Positions 27,529 to 42,500 of a stretch of 64,000 nt of DNA are shown in pieces. The position numbers and the translations under genes are program-made. The DNA is taken from contig CABFPE010000077.1 of NCBI GenBank assembly GCA_900660155.1, positions 1,605,780 to 1,669,779 on the forward strand, given 5' to 3'. The first letter of the stretch is position 1; every line of letters begins with the position of its first letter. The stretch comes from Hofstenia miamia. Taxonomy: Eukaryota > Xenacoelomorpha > Acoela > Hofsteniidae. The notes beneath the pieces were generated by a model. The model saw only the letters and a list, made by a program, of their open reading frames with translations, made no database searches and was not told where the DNA came from.

Positions 27529-30500
27529 CTAGAAAACAAAAATCAGTACTACGTCTTCGTTGTAATGAACCACTTATGATAAAATTGAGAAAAAAGCCAA
27601 ATGGAAGAATGTCAGCATCAAATATATATTTATATATTAAAAAATGTGAATGCTCGATGTCTCACACGAATATCTATAATGCTAATAATGTTGTTTCCAC
27701 TCGGCTGGTACGGTAATGTATAATTTACACAAAATAATAACTGAAAGCAAACAAATGAGTAACATCGCAATTACGTGCTAAAAACAACCATGCCTTTTAT
27801 GGTACATAACATTAGGTTGTTCAGAAACACGATCTTAAATATTGATAAATTAAACAACAGCTAACATAATTATCAGCTCATTATCGAATGGTTTGAACAA
27901 TTCTATTGAATAGCACAGTGATGAGATCGAAACCTTACATATTCTGAACAACCCAATATAACATGGATTTAGCAAATGCAAGCAATAATGTGGAGTGCAC
28001 AGCATGCGAGTAAACTCGAAATTGTACCAAGTTGCTAAAAATTCTGCAACCAAAATGAAACATATAAGGTCTACCCTATGGATTGCTTTATTTTACATTT
28101 ACTAAGACCAACTTTATATCATCTACAGAGTTTGGAACAAATATCAATAATTTAGTCAGTGCTGTAAAATATATAGAGGAGAAATAATATTGAGATAAAC
28201 ATTGGGCGCATAAATTTACATGAGATATGTAAACATGCATCAAAACAACAAAATATAAAACTGAACATTGATTAATACTTTCGGGGTTTTCGTCTAAATT
28301 TTGAGCGCTAGCAATAAATAATAGTAATTCGGATAAGACGGTGCTTACATGCGCACCGATGTGTTACCTTGTGGGGGATAGGATCTGTGAGAAGGGTGCA
28401 TATACTGATCGGCATGATGCATTGTGGGCCCGAAAGATGCAGGAGGTGCATGCGGTAAATTTGCACTGTGCGCACCATGCGGATACATATAATGCCCACC
28501 CATTACTCCATATGGCGTAACATCCATTTCCATCACATTTGAGCTCTCTCCAAAACCACCGAAAACTTGACTTGCCTGCAGACCATGCGAACTTTCAGAA
28601 CGATTCATCTTTCCTCTGCCATCTTTATCACCTCCCATCAAATGGAACAAAACCTGATTGCTATATGAAGCTAAACGAGAAATTATATATAAACAATTTG
28701 TTCGAGCTTCTTTTCTGATTTTAACAGTCAATGTTAGCAGAGATAAAACGTGATAAATTCTATAAAATCAAGGTTAAACTATTCAAGTGATTGATTTGAA
28801 AGCGAAACCTTGTTTTACGTTGCTTCACTTTATTGATTAAACAAAGTACTGATATACACAATTAATTCAATATACATATACTAACGCCAGTTCAATCTTG
28901 CACTCAATACAATAACACGCACAAAAATAGCGTAGGCAGTAAAGCCAAAAGTAAGTCTTACACATTTAATAAAATCAAAACTTGTAATAGATATTCAACT
29001 ACGATCAATCAATCCTAAAATAGACTAATTCGCCAAAGGAATATATCGATATGTTGACTGTAAAGATTTTTAGAACATGCATTATGCATATTTTACCAAG
29101 CGAAACAAATATTACTCACACTATATGGCGATTTACTGTAGATGAATTTTCGTTGGATATAATAAACATTTAACCTTTCACCACTGCACAAACACTAATA
29201 TAGCTAGTTTCCCAAAAACAATTTCTCAATACGAATGAATCTAGAACAATTCTTAAAAAAGGGGCTACAATTTTTTCATTCATACGGAGAATACATTTTC
29301 TGAAATGCAATCTGCTTCGGAATGGTGTTAAGATATCACTTCTGACCAGCGAAGCTTAAATATAGCAACCACAAAAATATATACAAGTAGAGAAAAGTTC
29401 AAATTCAACCTTAAATGGACCAGCGTGTCATATATGGCACGCTTCACAAAAGCATGCTAGCACCCCCATTCGATAATTAAAAGTACTGAAATTATTGATT
29501 CAAAATAGTTTAAAGTGTGAGTCAACTAATTAAAGGATAAATATTCATTCGTGTTATTCTCTTAGATGTAGAGGGAGTTTAAACTTCGTTTGAATACAAA
29601 TTATATAGGCCATACCGGAAAAAACCGCCGTTTGTATATTTCTTAACTTATAAAGAAAAAATAATTCGACATATATCGACAAATGTTTAATTAAACAAAA
29701 TTGAAACAAACTACAAATAAAGTCCATTTTTATCAATTATTTTTTTCATGTCTTCAATCATTGCGTCTAATTCAGTTGTCATAAGCTTTGCAGTCAACTT
29801 AGGAAGCTCTTCTGCTAGAAAATGATCGAGATCGTTAATGTTATCAAAATCATTGTTACGTATGGCTTCTAGCCTTGGGAAAATATATCGAAAATACAAA
29901 CGGCGGTTTTTTTCCGGAATGGCCTGTATAAAATGAGCGACATGTCTAAGTAATCTTTTTATAGTAACTGTTGTTTTTAATCAATTTACTATGTAATTTC
30001 TTCCTGTTTACAACATCATTATTTTTCATTATATTGAATTCTCAAGCATTTACTATGATTTAACTACCAAAATTTTACATTCAAGTCAATGTGCCATATT
30101 TGTCACAGTGATCCAATATGGTATTTATTCTGAATTGCAATGCATTTACCTTTCATTCTATAATAGTTTCTATATTTCTAGACATCTATGGTATATAACG
30201 TTGGCGATGCGGTACGTGCATATTGGTCCGATAAAACTGCTAAGACAGTTTCATTCTTATGGAAATTCGTGCGATAACTATGGTAAAGAATGGGATATGG
30301 TAGTTCCAAAGAGGTAATTAGAAGGCCTCTGTGTAGTATTCAAGATGGAGATAATCTTGCTGATATCCAGTCTTCTGTTGATTCTGATGAAGCTCTTGAA
30401 GAAGTTCATGAAGTAAAGATATCCCGCTCATTCTGGAGAAAGTTTATGGATTTCGCAAACGTCCAGAAAAAGTCCAAATATGTACAGACTTTAAGAATTC

Positions 30501-33500
30501 TGTATCTGAAGAAGACAATGTTGAAAACCCGGAAGAAACTACAAATGTGGATGACATTTGAGATCAATTAGCAGCACGTGCATCCGAAAATGAAGATCTC
30601 CAATCACATGAGAAATGGCGCTGGAAGCCCATTTGCAATGGTTATTACAACTCCATTTCAATATTTCTCCGATTATTTCGATGACGATTTTTTGCAAGTG
30701 ATATGTGACGAAACCAATTTATATGCTCATCAGAAGAACATAGAATCCAATTTTAGTGTTAGCATAGAAGAGCTTAGAGTGTTTTTTGGGTGTTCAAAGT
30801 GAATGTCACTCATTAAGTTTTCACAAATTCAGCAATACTGGCAAAGAAGCAATAGAATCCCACAAGTGGCTAATTTCATGACCAGAACAAGATTAAAATT
30901 AAAAGTAATCTTCACTTCGCCAATAACGACAACATCCCATTTCTAATGATAATAGACTACAAGATCAGTTTACTGATTGATCAATTTAACAGATGTTTCA
31001 GACATTCCAATGGAATCGAGTCTATCAATTGATGAGCAATTGATTCCTTATAAAGGATGCAAATCTTCCCTTCGACAATATCTGCCCAATAAGCCGAAAA
31101 ATGGGGATATAAGTTATATGCTCTTTGTGGCAGAAATCGATTTATTCATAAACTAGAATTCTATTGTGGCAAATTACAAGAAGAAAATGTCAAATCAGAG
31201 TTCGGGAAATTTGGCGACTTAGTATTAAGACTAGCAAGCTCAATCCCTGAAAATGTAAGAATTTCCAACTGTATGCTGATAATTACTTCAACTCTACAAA
31301 TTTTTTAACGAAGCTTTCAATATATATGCTTGGTACACTTCAGTTTGAACCACATATAAGAAGCAAGCAGAAACGTGGTGACATTGTGGAATACCAGTCT
31401 GAGAAAGATGGCATTAAATTAAGTAGTGCTGTGCAGTGGTTTGACAACAAACCACTATTGAGTACATTGGTCGGCTCTGAACCTGTAGGTGAAATCGAAC
31501 TTTTCAATAAAAAAGAACGACGACGAGATAGTATCAGTTGTCCAGCAATCGTCCAATATTACATCAAAGATATGGGCTATGTGGCCGACTTTAATCGTTA
31601 TATTTCTCTCTATAGAACTGACCAACATTGCAGAGATCGCCACTATCTAAGAATATTTTTCTATTTTGTAGACGCTGCTATGGTCAATAGTTGGATGCTT
31701 TATTGACTATTGGATTTTTCCTCTAAAGTGTGCACGAATTTAACTTATTCTAAGGAGATGTCAACACCAAGTAGAGGTCGCCCATCTTCTCAGTGCCCTG
31801 TTAAGCGTCCCTTAACTGTCCCTAGCAATACTCCTGATTTTATAAAAAACAATGGCATTGGACATTTGCCAGAAGTTCCCGACAAGAGATTACGATGTAA
31901 ATTAGCTTCTTGCAACCAGAAATCGAATTTCTTCTGCTCCAAGTGTAAACAATATTTATGTATTAACTTGAAAAGAAATTGCTTTAAATCATTTCATTTA
32001 TTCTTTGTAAACATTTTTCATTTTTACATTTGTATCATTTTTATACAGTAAAATTCCTTAAAAAGATGTAGCTAAATTTCCACATTTGTAGAAAAATTAG
32101 TACTATAGTGGACTAGCGTGACATATTTGCCACAGGGTCTAAGCATATTGAAAATTACAAAAATTTTGAAATAAAATATATCCATGTAATAATTACGTAG
32201 CATTTATACGAATGCCACTATATAAAATGAATTTTATACATTAATGTATATTTGGTCCAGTTAAGGTTAATACAAAAATACCTTCGCAAATGTAAATTTA
32301 CTTAAATTTGTATGAGATTGATCACAAAAAGAAAATAGTCATCTATAAAAACTTAACCATTGAAACTGTACGTAATTCTGAAATGGTTAATTGGTCTCTC
32401 ACTTTTGAGTTACGAACTTAGCTCGAACTTCTGTCACAGAAAAATTGTATTGAAGTTGAGAAAATGTTTGTAATGCATATTTATATGAATATTACATGCA
32501 TGAATGTTTATTTATTATTCACATTCAGAAATAAAACTTTAAATAAATTATTGATTTGTAGAAACAGACCGAACTCCAACTTGTGCTAGAAATTTCCTCG
32601 AAAATTAAAAATTAATGTTTTGATTTTTTAATTCCAACAAAGCTAAAACACTAACAAGAGCAATAATTAAGATATTTACCTAGACTCTTACAATAATATA
32701 TCAATTATAAATTGAGATTATTTAAATATCATAAATCTGGAAAACCATTCTAAAAATTCGAAAAAACTACTAAAATTTTGCATTTAGTATACTATACTAC
32801 AATCGCACCCTCTTGTTCTGAACAATGTATTTATATTATGCATCTCTGAACTGTCTCTGATTTAATGAATCACAATGGCGTTTATGTAATGGTCATTAAA
32901 CAAAATAATGAATTGACAGTTGTGCAAAAATGAAGCAGCAAAGGTGAAAAAGAAAAATAGTGAAAATTAATTTACATAAAATCGGTTTTCACTCAACAGA
33001 TAAAACACGCTGGTTAAAAGCAAAAAACATCAAAAAGAGTTAGACAAGCCATGTCAGCACATCGAAAAACTACCAGTTGCAAAAAGAATGGTAAAGAAAT
33101 GAGACATCACAATTGTAAATGGAAATAGCAGAATTAATGCAATTTACTTGACTTAAATTTATGTGAGAATAGCCTTCATATAAACAAGTTAGCAAGACGC
33201 TTTCAGCGATTTACTAAAACAAAATTCTAATAGATTTCAAAAACGATGTAAATGACAAGTGAGAACTACATTTTGAGTGTTACATGAACAAATGAATGGC
33301 CGAAGCCTAACAAATATTGAATTTTGAAGAAAAAGTATTTTCAAAGTTTAAAGGAAGTAAAATAAGGAGAAACATCGCAAACCACTTTCTAAAAAACTCA
33401 TCACATCAGAAATCACACAACCATACACACCAAACAAAAATCTCACAAAATCGTGGAAGAAAGCACGAGGAATTTTCAAATGCTATAAATAATCAATTTA

Positions 33501-36500
33501 GTGTGTTTTAAATTATGAAATTATTTATAGCTCACAACAGCAAATGAAAGATAATGAAACATAAGTTCTTTCAACTTTAAGCCTACTTATTAACGACTCG
33601 TAAATAATGTGCGAGACAAAAACCAATAGAAAAGAGTAGTCTTGTAATTTTACTTCTTAAACTGCATTGCTAGGTAGTCTTAAATTTCTAACAATTTTGT
33701 TGAGAAGGGCTCTTACAAAAACGCAAAAATACACTCAGTTTTACAAAATGTTTTAAAAGCAGAGCAACGGGGAAACAAATCATGTTCTAGAATGATGAAA
33801 TTAAATGCTAATAATTAACAAAATTATCACATTCCAGATGTGGCAACAAAATGAGATTTGCATTTCAAACAAAGTCAATGAATTTGAACAGGAATACACT
33901 TAATATGTGAAAAATAAAATTATCACAACGTCAAATGAAAGAATCCAATTATTTCTATCTTAAATAGGAAATTCACAGCAGGATTACTAAAACCAGAAGA
34001 GCATCTTCCGCAGTCAATTAAGCTACAAATATTAGTCATGAAAAAGATCCTGTGCTAAAACAATCTTTCAGTTATGCATTTCATGAAGGAAGACCTAATT
34101 CAAAAATTGATTTTTTATTAAAAATACACTTCACAATATTAGCTTTATTGAAAACTGTCACTGATTTAGTTCTCTTAATAAACGTGTTTTGAGGTGTAGC
34201 CGTTGAACATTAATTTTCATAATTTGATTAGTCTTTAAAACTTTCTAAATTGGGTTTCCAATTAACACATATATTGAAGTACGTCTAAAATGTAAAAATT
34301 CCTAACTGAGTAAGTAAAAGCAATTTTCATTCTCTTAAAAACTCAAATACAGAGGCTAGTAAGCAAAATCAATCCCAGTTTAACAGAAAAATTGAATTAA
34401 TTTTTTTCAAAAATAGTATAAATATGCAATTAATAATACTTCATAACCTATAAGAAAATGAAACCGATTACAAAAATCTGTGATAACTAATGTATGCAAT
34501 GGACGAACAGCGAATTAAATAATAATGGCTATTGAATGAGTGAAAAAAATTATAAACATCTAGATGAATAACGAAATTAAGTTGAATAAAGGAGGAATCA
34601 CTGAAGCATTGATTGGAGTCTGTTAACTAATGAAATTAACAAAGTCAGTAAAATTAGCGATATTATGCAATCAGACATCACAACGTCAGATTTGAAAACA
34701 GCCTTTCAGAAAGGAGGCAATTAACAGTTCGAGAGAACTAACCTATGTGAGTGTCGTCAGAGCGACTGAGTTCATGCAATGCAGGAAGAGCGCCCTCTTG
34801 CTCGATAGCAATGGCACCCTCGCGATCCTGGGACAGTTCGTTGAGAACCCCTACAGCGACTCGAACAATGTTTACACGCGAAGAATAAAGTAACTAAAAT
34901 CAGCAGCATTAGTCATAATATTTTGAACACGAACTACATTGAGAAAACAAACAAATCATGCATTTTACATGAAAATAGCAAAATATTTATACAGTGCTCA
35001 GTAAAATAACGTATTGGTACTTCATGTTTAAGCATGCGCTTTCTAAATATATTATACAGAAGAACTTTTGTGACAGAACTTTACTACAAAGTCGAACTAT
35101 TAAAAGAATGTAATGATTTCACACTTGAAAATCCGGGTCTAAAATGGATCTCCTCTTTGATTAGCATACCTCGCGCTGGTTTTAAACATCGCATCTAACG
35201 AAGTGGTCGCATTTAAGGATTTTATAAACCTAATTCCTAAGCTTATAAATAAGCTAAAATACATAATTTTTTTGCAAATTTTTATCAAGTAATTCATATT
35301 TTTATACAGAAAAACTTAAGAGTGTGGAATGATAACTTCCAATTCGATTTAATACAAGCTAAATAATCGGTTTTTGATAGAAATTAATGCGGTGAAAACA
35401 TATAAATCAATTCATTAAAAGTGATTATTACGTATAGACTAACTTATAACCTATTATTTTGCTTTACTTCTCACAGATTTGAGCCAACACGCCTTTACAG
35501 TCAATACACTTTTTCTTTTGATAAGAATTCATTTTATAAGATTCACACGACTCAAAATGCTCGAAATTTAAAAATCATCCTTAGGCTTAAAATATGAATT
35601 GAGATTTCTGAAAATCGAATATACTGAGATGTTGGAAAATTTTCGATTTTTTATGTATTTTATACTAATAAAAATATTTTTCCTGTTCTTCACCCATTCT
35701 AACGTTAAGTTTTGTCTGTATAAAAATTTTGACTTTTCAAATAATGATAGCTCCGTTTCGCTGTTATAAGTATTAATTGAGCTGCAGACATTTTTAATAA
35801 TCATGTAGAAATATTTCAGGCTAATAATGACTGAAACATTAAAGCGGTTCTCGATTTATGCAATGCTCAAAAAATATACGTCGCGCATTTTGAAAAACCA
35901 AAGTACAATGTGTATTATTTCGGCAAATAAAATTGTTACGTAAAATAATTCTTTTACAAGTAGTCAAAAAATTAATCAAGATTTTTAATTCAAATATAAT
36001 AAGTTAAAATATCTAAGTGTTTCTTAACGCTCAAAATTAAAATGTAAGTGTTATTGCACAAACAATGCCTTTCTACATGCTATGGGGAAGCTCTGCCAAT
36101 CCATTCATGCTAGCTTCGCATACTACTGTATTTTGTTGATTACACTTGTAATAAAAAATATGACGTACTACAATTTTGTGAACATATAAACTAAATAAAA
36201 TGTAAGGCACCAAATAAGACGCGAGTAGGGTGCACTCAACAAGCACATACATCAACCGTTTGTGCAAATAAGCTAGGTGCAAAACCTTGCACCTAAATGA
36301 TTATAATTAGGTAAAAACAGGGCATCATGAAACCAGACAGTGAATAAATTTAAAGAAATATAATTCATTAAATCCGTTTTTGTGTTTTAGATATTTATAG
36401 CAATTTATAAGATGTTCAATTTTTCTATATAAACAGCACAGTAATAAAAATATTGTAAATATGACAATAAAAATAAAGAATGTCTATAAACGATGATTCT

Positions 36501-39500
36501 TTTTAATAATTACCTGCACAAATGCAGTAATGCAATTGAGAGAACGGATAAGAATCCTAGTGGAAGGATCTCTTGCCAAAATGTGAAGCGCCCCCACAGT
36601 GCCTTCAACTAAATCCTGCATAGGTACACCATCTTGATGATAGTCGTGTTTATGCGCAGCGAGCATCAGCTGCACTAAACGAGGAACTGCATCTTGTAGA
36701 GGTGGATGAGCTGCAGGACAAAGGGCCATATTACGAACAAGACCAACTGCAGCTTTGATCAATGGCCACCGTGAGGGCGGCGCCAATAATTTGACTATGA
36801 GATTTAAACCTGGGCGCACAGCGGCCTGGGCAGCTTCTGCTTCAGGATGTCGAGATGTAAGATGACGCAGAGCGCACACCTAAAGCAATGAAAATATAGA
36901 AATTGTCATGGAACTTTTTTATTGAAATTCACATGATCCAGAGTGGGGAAGTCCATTTGCAAATCAGTTTGAAATTTGCAACATAAATAGCATTTAAATA
37001 TATAGTAACAATAAAAATAAGTCAAATTATGAGTCACTTGTTATATAATTTTACTTCTAATGTAAAGTTTTATCTTTGAAAGCGCAATTCAGCCATATCT
37101 AAATCAATGATGAGGGCCTCAACATCTATATTATCTGTCAACAAGCTTAACATGAGTGTCAGTTGAAAACAAAACTAATGACTAGCGGTCAATTTGAATC
37201 AATGACCGCGGAGACATGAATCAAAATGAAATAATTAACATAAATGCAATTGGCGTGTATTTGAATAACTTGCTATAGCATAATAGTCATTTCATTCAAT
37301 ACTAGATAAAATGGATTTAAAATGTTGACAGGAATTGTTATCCATTTGCAAATGAAAGGCAGATATTATAACTCGTTCACCATGCGAAGGATTTTCGAGT
37401 TTGATTGGGAGAAAGCATAAATTATATTTCCAGGTACGAATTACAGTTCTGCTTAGGAAGCGATCCAACGCAATTTCATGTTTGAAAGCGTCAGTTATNA
37501 ATGTCTATAAACGATGATTCTTTTTAATAAGACTTTGAAATCAATCGAATAATTACCTGCACAAATGCAGTAATGCAATTGAGAGAACGGATAAGAATCC
37601 TAGTGGAAGGATCTCTTGCCAAAATGTGAAGCGCCCCCACAGTGCCTTCAACTAAATCCTGCATAGGTACACCATCTTGATGATAGTCGTGTTTATGCGC
37701 AGCGAGCATCAGCTGCACTAAACGAGGAACTGCATCTTGTAGAGGTGGATGAGCTGCAGGACAAAGGGCCATATTACGAACAAGACCAACTGCAGCTTTG
37801 ATCAATGGCCACCGTGAGGGCGGCGCCAATAATTTGACTATGAGATTTAAACCTGGGCGCACAGCGGCCTGGGCAGCTTCTGCTTCAGGATGTCGAGATG
37901 TAAGATGACGCAGAGCGCACACCTAAAGCAATGAAAATATAGAAATTGTCATGGAACTTTTTTATTGAAATTCACATGATCCAGAGTGGGGAAGTCCATT
38001 TGCAAATCAGTTTGAAATTTGCAACATAAATAGCATTTAAATATATAGTAACAATAAAAATAAGTCAAATTATGAGTCACTTGTTATATAATTTTACTTC
38101 TAATGTAAAGTTTTATCTTTGAAAGCGCAATTCAGCCATATCTAAATCAATGATGAGGGCCTCAACATCTATATTATCTGTCAACAAGCTTAACATGAGT
38201 GTCAGTTGAAAACAAAACTAATGACTAGCGGTCAATTTGAATCAATGACCGCGGAGACATGAATCAAAATGAAATAATTAACATAAATGCAATTGGCGTG
38301 TATTTGAATAACTTGCTATAGCATAATAGTCATTTCATTCAATACTAGATAAAATGGATTTAAAATGTTGACAGGAATTGTTATCCNAATAATTAACATA
38401 AATGCAATTGGCGTGTATATATTTGAATAACTAATAAGCTTGCTATAGCATAATAGATTAGTCATTTCATTCAATACTAGATAAAATGGATTTAAAATGT
38501 TGACAGGAATTGTTATCCATTTGCAAATGAAAGGCAGATATTATAACTCGTTCACCATGCGAAGGATTTTCGAGTTTGATTGGGAGAAAGCATAAATTAT
38601 ATTTCCAGGTACGAATTACAGTTCTGCTTAGGAAGCGATCCAACGCAATTTCATGTTTGAAAGCGTCAGTTATTTAAATTTTCGCTTTACTGACACTGTC
38701 ACTTGTGATGCTATTCGCATAATGACAGCAAGAGAGAAAGTTCATTTTAAGCATTAAACGAATGCGAGTCAATAAACACTTTTCAATTTAATATTAATAT
38801 ATGAATATTAATGGCATAAAAATTGGCTAACTGACATTTTGTAATCTATTCACACTAATTTGATGAGAATTAAGTGGGGGAATGGTTGAACAGTTGAAGT
38901 GGAACAAAATCAAGTGCAATCATATTGAAAATGGCAACTTTACCAAGATGGCCTTACGCACAGCATAAAAAAATATGGGACACATCTTTTTGATTAAAAT
39001 TACATCATTGGTCACACATTGAACCTCCGTCATTTTGAAAAGGTGTTTTTGTTTAGATAACATTTTTTTCATTAAAACAACGAAAGAGAACTAACCGCTG
39101 GTTCAATGATATCGTCACGTTCACGGAATGTGGCGATGGCGTGAAGAAGGGCATCAATAGCACCCAGTGAGCAGCATGTTGTTTTATTTCGGGCGTTGTT
39201 GCACGTCAGATTAGAGACAGCTCCTGCAGCACATGTTACAACAGCTGGATCCGTACTCTGGCCCATTAGCTGAACCAAACGTGCGAGTACTGGCTCCATG
39301 TTGTCTTGACGAGTGGCAGCATCAGATAAGTTTCGCAGCGTCCACAAGCAATTGAGAACTAAACGTTGACTTTGATGTTTTAAGAGCGCTCCCAACGCTT
39401 GCATCCCACCAGCAGCAACTACTGCTGGCTTATTCTTGGCACACACTGACAACACCTAAATAAAAGTTGTTTTGTGGTTATTAATTGAATAAATTACCTT

Positions 39501-42500
39501 TAAAACTCTTGAGGTGGTCCAAAGCAGTTTCTCATAAGTATACGTACGCATAATGCGTACTAATTCTGCAGGCCCTTCAGCTGCTAAAATGGCTTCTTTG
39601 CTCTCATCATGTCCATAGGACAAAATCTAAATAAATTAAATTCAATATAAATATATATCTGAAAATAACACAATCGCAAAATTTTTGCACTGTCAGAAAA
39701 CTTCATGAAAGCCAAAGAGCTCCGATACTAATTCGACAACGTTGATTTCATTTTCGCCAATCACACCCTCAGTACACATGTACATGCACTTATGGTTGGG
39801 AAATATATGACAGAATTATTAATAGAAACTTGTTATCAACTGACTAATTTTATTCTATTTTTAATGTATTTACTAAAATGTGTAGTGCGTGACAAGAAAA
39901 CTATATGGTTTGTTATGCTAGACGTTTTATAAACATCTGTAAATTGTTTTGTAGATGTTAGATAGACCGATATTCACAAAAACTGAACTTTTCATATAAC
40001 TTTGCAAAAAATAATTTTACATTGATAAGTTATTTAAAATCTATTGCATTGTTTAACATCAAATTTTAAAGCAGAGAAAGTAAGCTTTAGAATGAAATCT
40101 CTACTTTGTTATTGTGCTGTACAATTGAAATTACTGTAGTTAGCATTAAATGATTAAAAAATAGAGAAAACCATGTCTTCTTGTCAATCACTGAACATGT
40201 AAATATCTACTTACTTAAAGTTTGACTTATCAATATATACTGTTGCACGAAGATTGTCGATAACATCATAATAGCATACTTTTATTTCTGGCAAAAGTAC
40301 ATGTTTTAAGAATCTGGAAAGTGATAGGTGAAAATACACCGCAGAAATGATATCAGCTTGTACAAATTAGTACGGTAACATGGTATGGTTTTAATGAATT
40401 TTTTGTGATTGACAATGCATTCAGTGTTTGGGATTGGTAACTTAATACCATGCTACTCTTAATCTAGCATATGAACAAGATGCTAAGTTTTGATGGGGTT
40501 TATTTGAATTGACATCGTTTGTGTTGGTTAAGCATATCGTTCAAATTTTTTATTTAACTGACACGCTAGGTATAAATATTTACGCACACTCAGCTGAGGA
40601 CATTTCACTTTAATAATTGACAAATTAATCCGCCATTGAATTTCTCATTATCATTAGTTACCACACATGAAAAAGAATATCGATTATTAATCTTTTAATC
40701 CGACAATGAAAAAATACAAATGCGACTCCTGATTTCCAGCAGCCAAACTACACTGATCCTGTGATTAATTATATATCTAATTATATACTAAATAGCTATG
40801 CAACAGTCCACTAGTTATGCAACAATAGAGAGGATCTTCCAATTGTACAAAGTGGACGCCCGTATTATTTTAAGACACATTTAACGAAAATATTTATATG
40901 AGACATAAGATTATTGGATATAAAACAAAACATTTACCTGTAAACAATCGGTTGTAATTGCCAAAAATTTGACATTGTGCTTTGAAAGAAGCTGTACAAT
41001 TTTTGAAATACCACCGGCTAAACGCACAGCGACTTTGGAACCTTCTTGATGGAGCAGTAGATTATGGAGTGTTGTAATTGCGTAAAAAAGCACGGCTTCG
41101 ATGTTGGAAGAGAGCAATTTTATTAAAGCTGGAATTCCGCCGGACTTGAAAATTGACAACAAGCCCTGTCGAGTATGACTTAAATTGTGAAGCGTTCCAG
41201 CAGCGCATCTAGCAACCTAAAATAAATTAGAGCTTTGAAAAAGCTTTTAAAATTCTGAAAGTTAACAGAATGTAAATGAAATTCGCACTAGGAAACGAAT
41301 GTAATGGGACAAGATATATTAGAACATTTATAGATCTATCATTAAATATCAAGCGAATTTTATAAGTGAAAATATACGATATAACAGAGATGCAATATAC
41401 ACATAATTCTCATATTATCGAAATTGGAATTATATCAAAACTAAACAAAATTATGTGGATATTTTTTTCTAGTATTATAATTTTTACTGTTTATCAAAAA
41501 AACGATTTTAAAAACAAAACAGCAAAATAAACATAAAAATTATGAAAATGGAATGTACCTCTGGATCAATAGAAGAGTGCATTGCACTGATCAGTGCAGC
41601 TAGCATAGGGGTCGACTGAATAATAGCAGCACGACTAGCCTGACTCTTACTCAACTGGTGAACCATATTTGCAGCACGTGCTACGACTACGGCATCCTCG
41701 TCGTTTAATAATTTGGTGAGTTCCGGTGTAACCCTGGAAGCCAAATCCGCATCATCAGCGTAGTTTATCAAACCGCTCACACCTTTCTTTTCCACAGGAC
41801 CTTGACCCTAAATAAAAAAAATTTCACATGCTGAAGAATTCAATTATATGATATCACTATATGATATTCTACTACAGCGCTATATTATAGATTATGAAAC
41901 GCAATATGTAAACTCAAATGTAAACATATAATGTAAAATCACTTTGGTAACTCCCTTTGTGAAATGCGGTTATGCTCAAAAACGATACTTCAAAGTCGGT
42001 TTTGCTAAATCGGCAGTCATTCATGATATGGTTGTTATAATGTTATAAGGTGAATTTCTACGAACTTTTAAATGATAATATACGTTTTACAATCCCCTAA
42101 GGGGAAGTATTCTTGCAAAAATGTCGAGATTTTGTACTCTTCTAACATTCTAACCTGATAGCTATCGGGGGTATAAGGATAACTAGCACCAGATCCCGCT
42201 TCCCAATACTCGTCTTGTTCGTCCAGAGCGTCTTTGCTGGAAACCGATGGTGCTGTTGTAGAATGTCCGGAGTTAATTCCTGAATCTACAAGGTAGTTCT
42301 GTTGCTGCCATGCAAGAGTAGCAGCAGATTTAGGACTGGCCATGCCCACATCCATATATTGCTGTTGAGGCGGACCTATCAACATAAATACAAATTAAAC
42401 TCGGTATACAAGCTCATCATAAATGCTCCCAAATAAATTAAATGAAACTTACTCCAGTACTAATTTAATAATTATTTTCAAAGCTCCATCGATGCAAACA

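Larger units (their letters stand above)
29415..32260 (+). mobile_element. dead piggyBac element in beta-catenin intron 9
   Basis: TTAA at 29411-29414 and 32261-32264 flank short termini (ATGGACC on the left, GGTCCAG on the right) that are near inverted repeats. A motif close to GTGACATATTTGGCAC occurs near both ends and again inverted at 30090 and 32107. TTAA targets are the piggyBac signature, but in DNA this AT-rich they are weak alone; the internal transposase makes the call. Confidence 0.65.
36480..38677. repeat. tandem near-copies joined by single N characters
   Basis: 36480-37499, 37501-38386 and 38388-38677 are overlapping copies of one locus. Differences are indels (22 nt near the exon 8 donor; several short insertions in the third copy, such as CTAATAAGC around 38430). 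The joins are single N characters at 37500 and 38387. The pattern fits alleles or unmerged contigs. Confidence 0.85.

Noticed and set aside
41808-42154. Possible hidden exon carrying the alpha-catenin-binding helix
   Set aside because: No frame on the minus strand of this intron resembles the MFPETL region, and exons 3 and 4 already join in phase.
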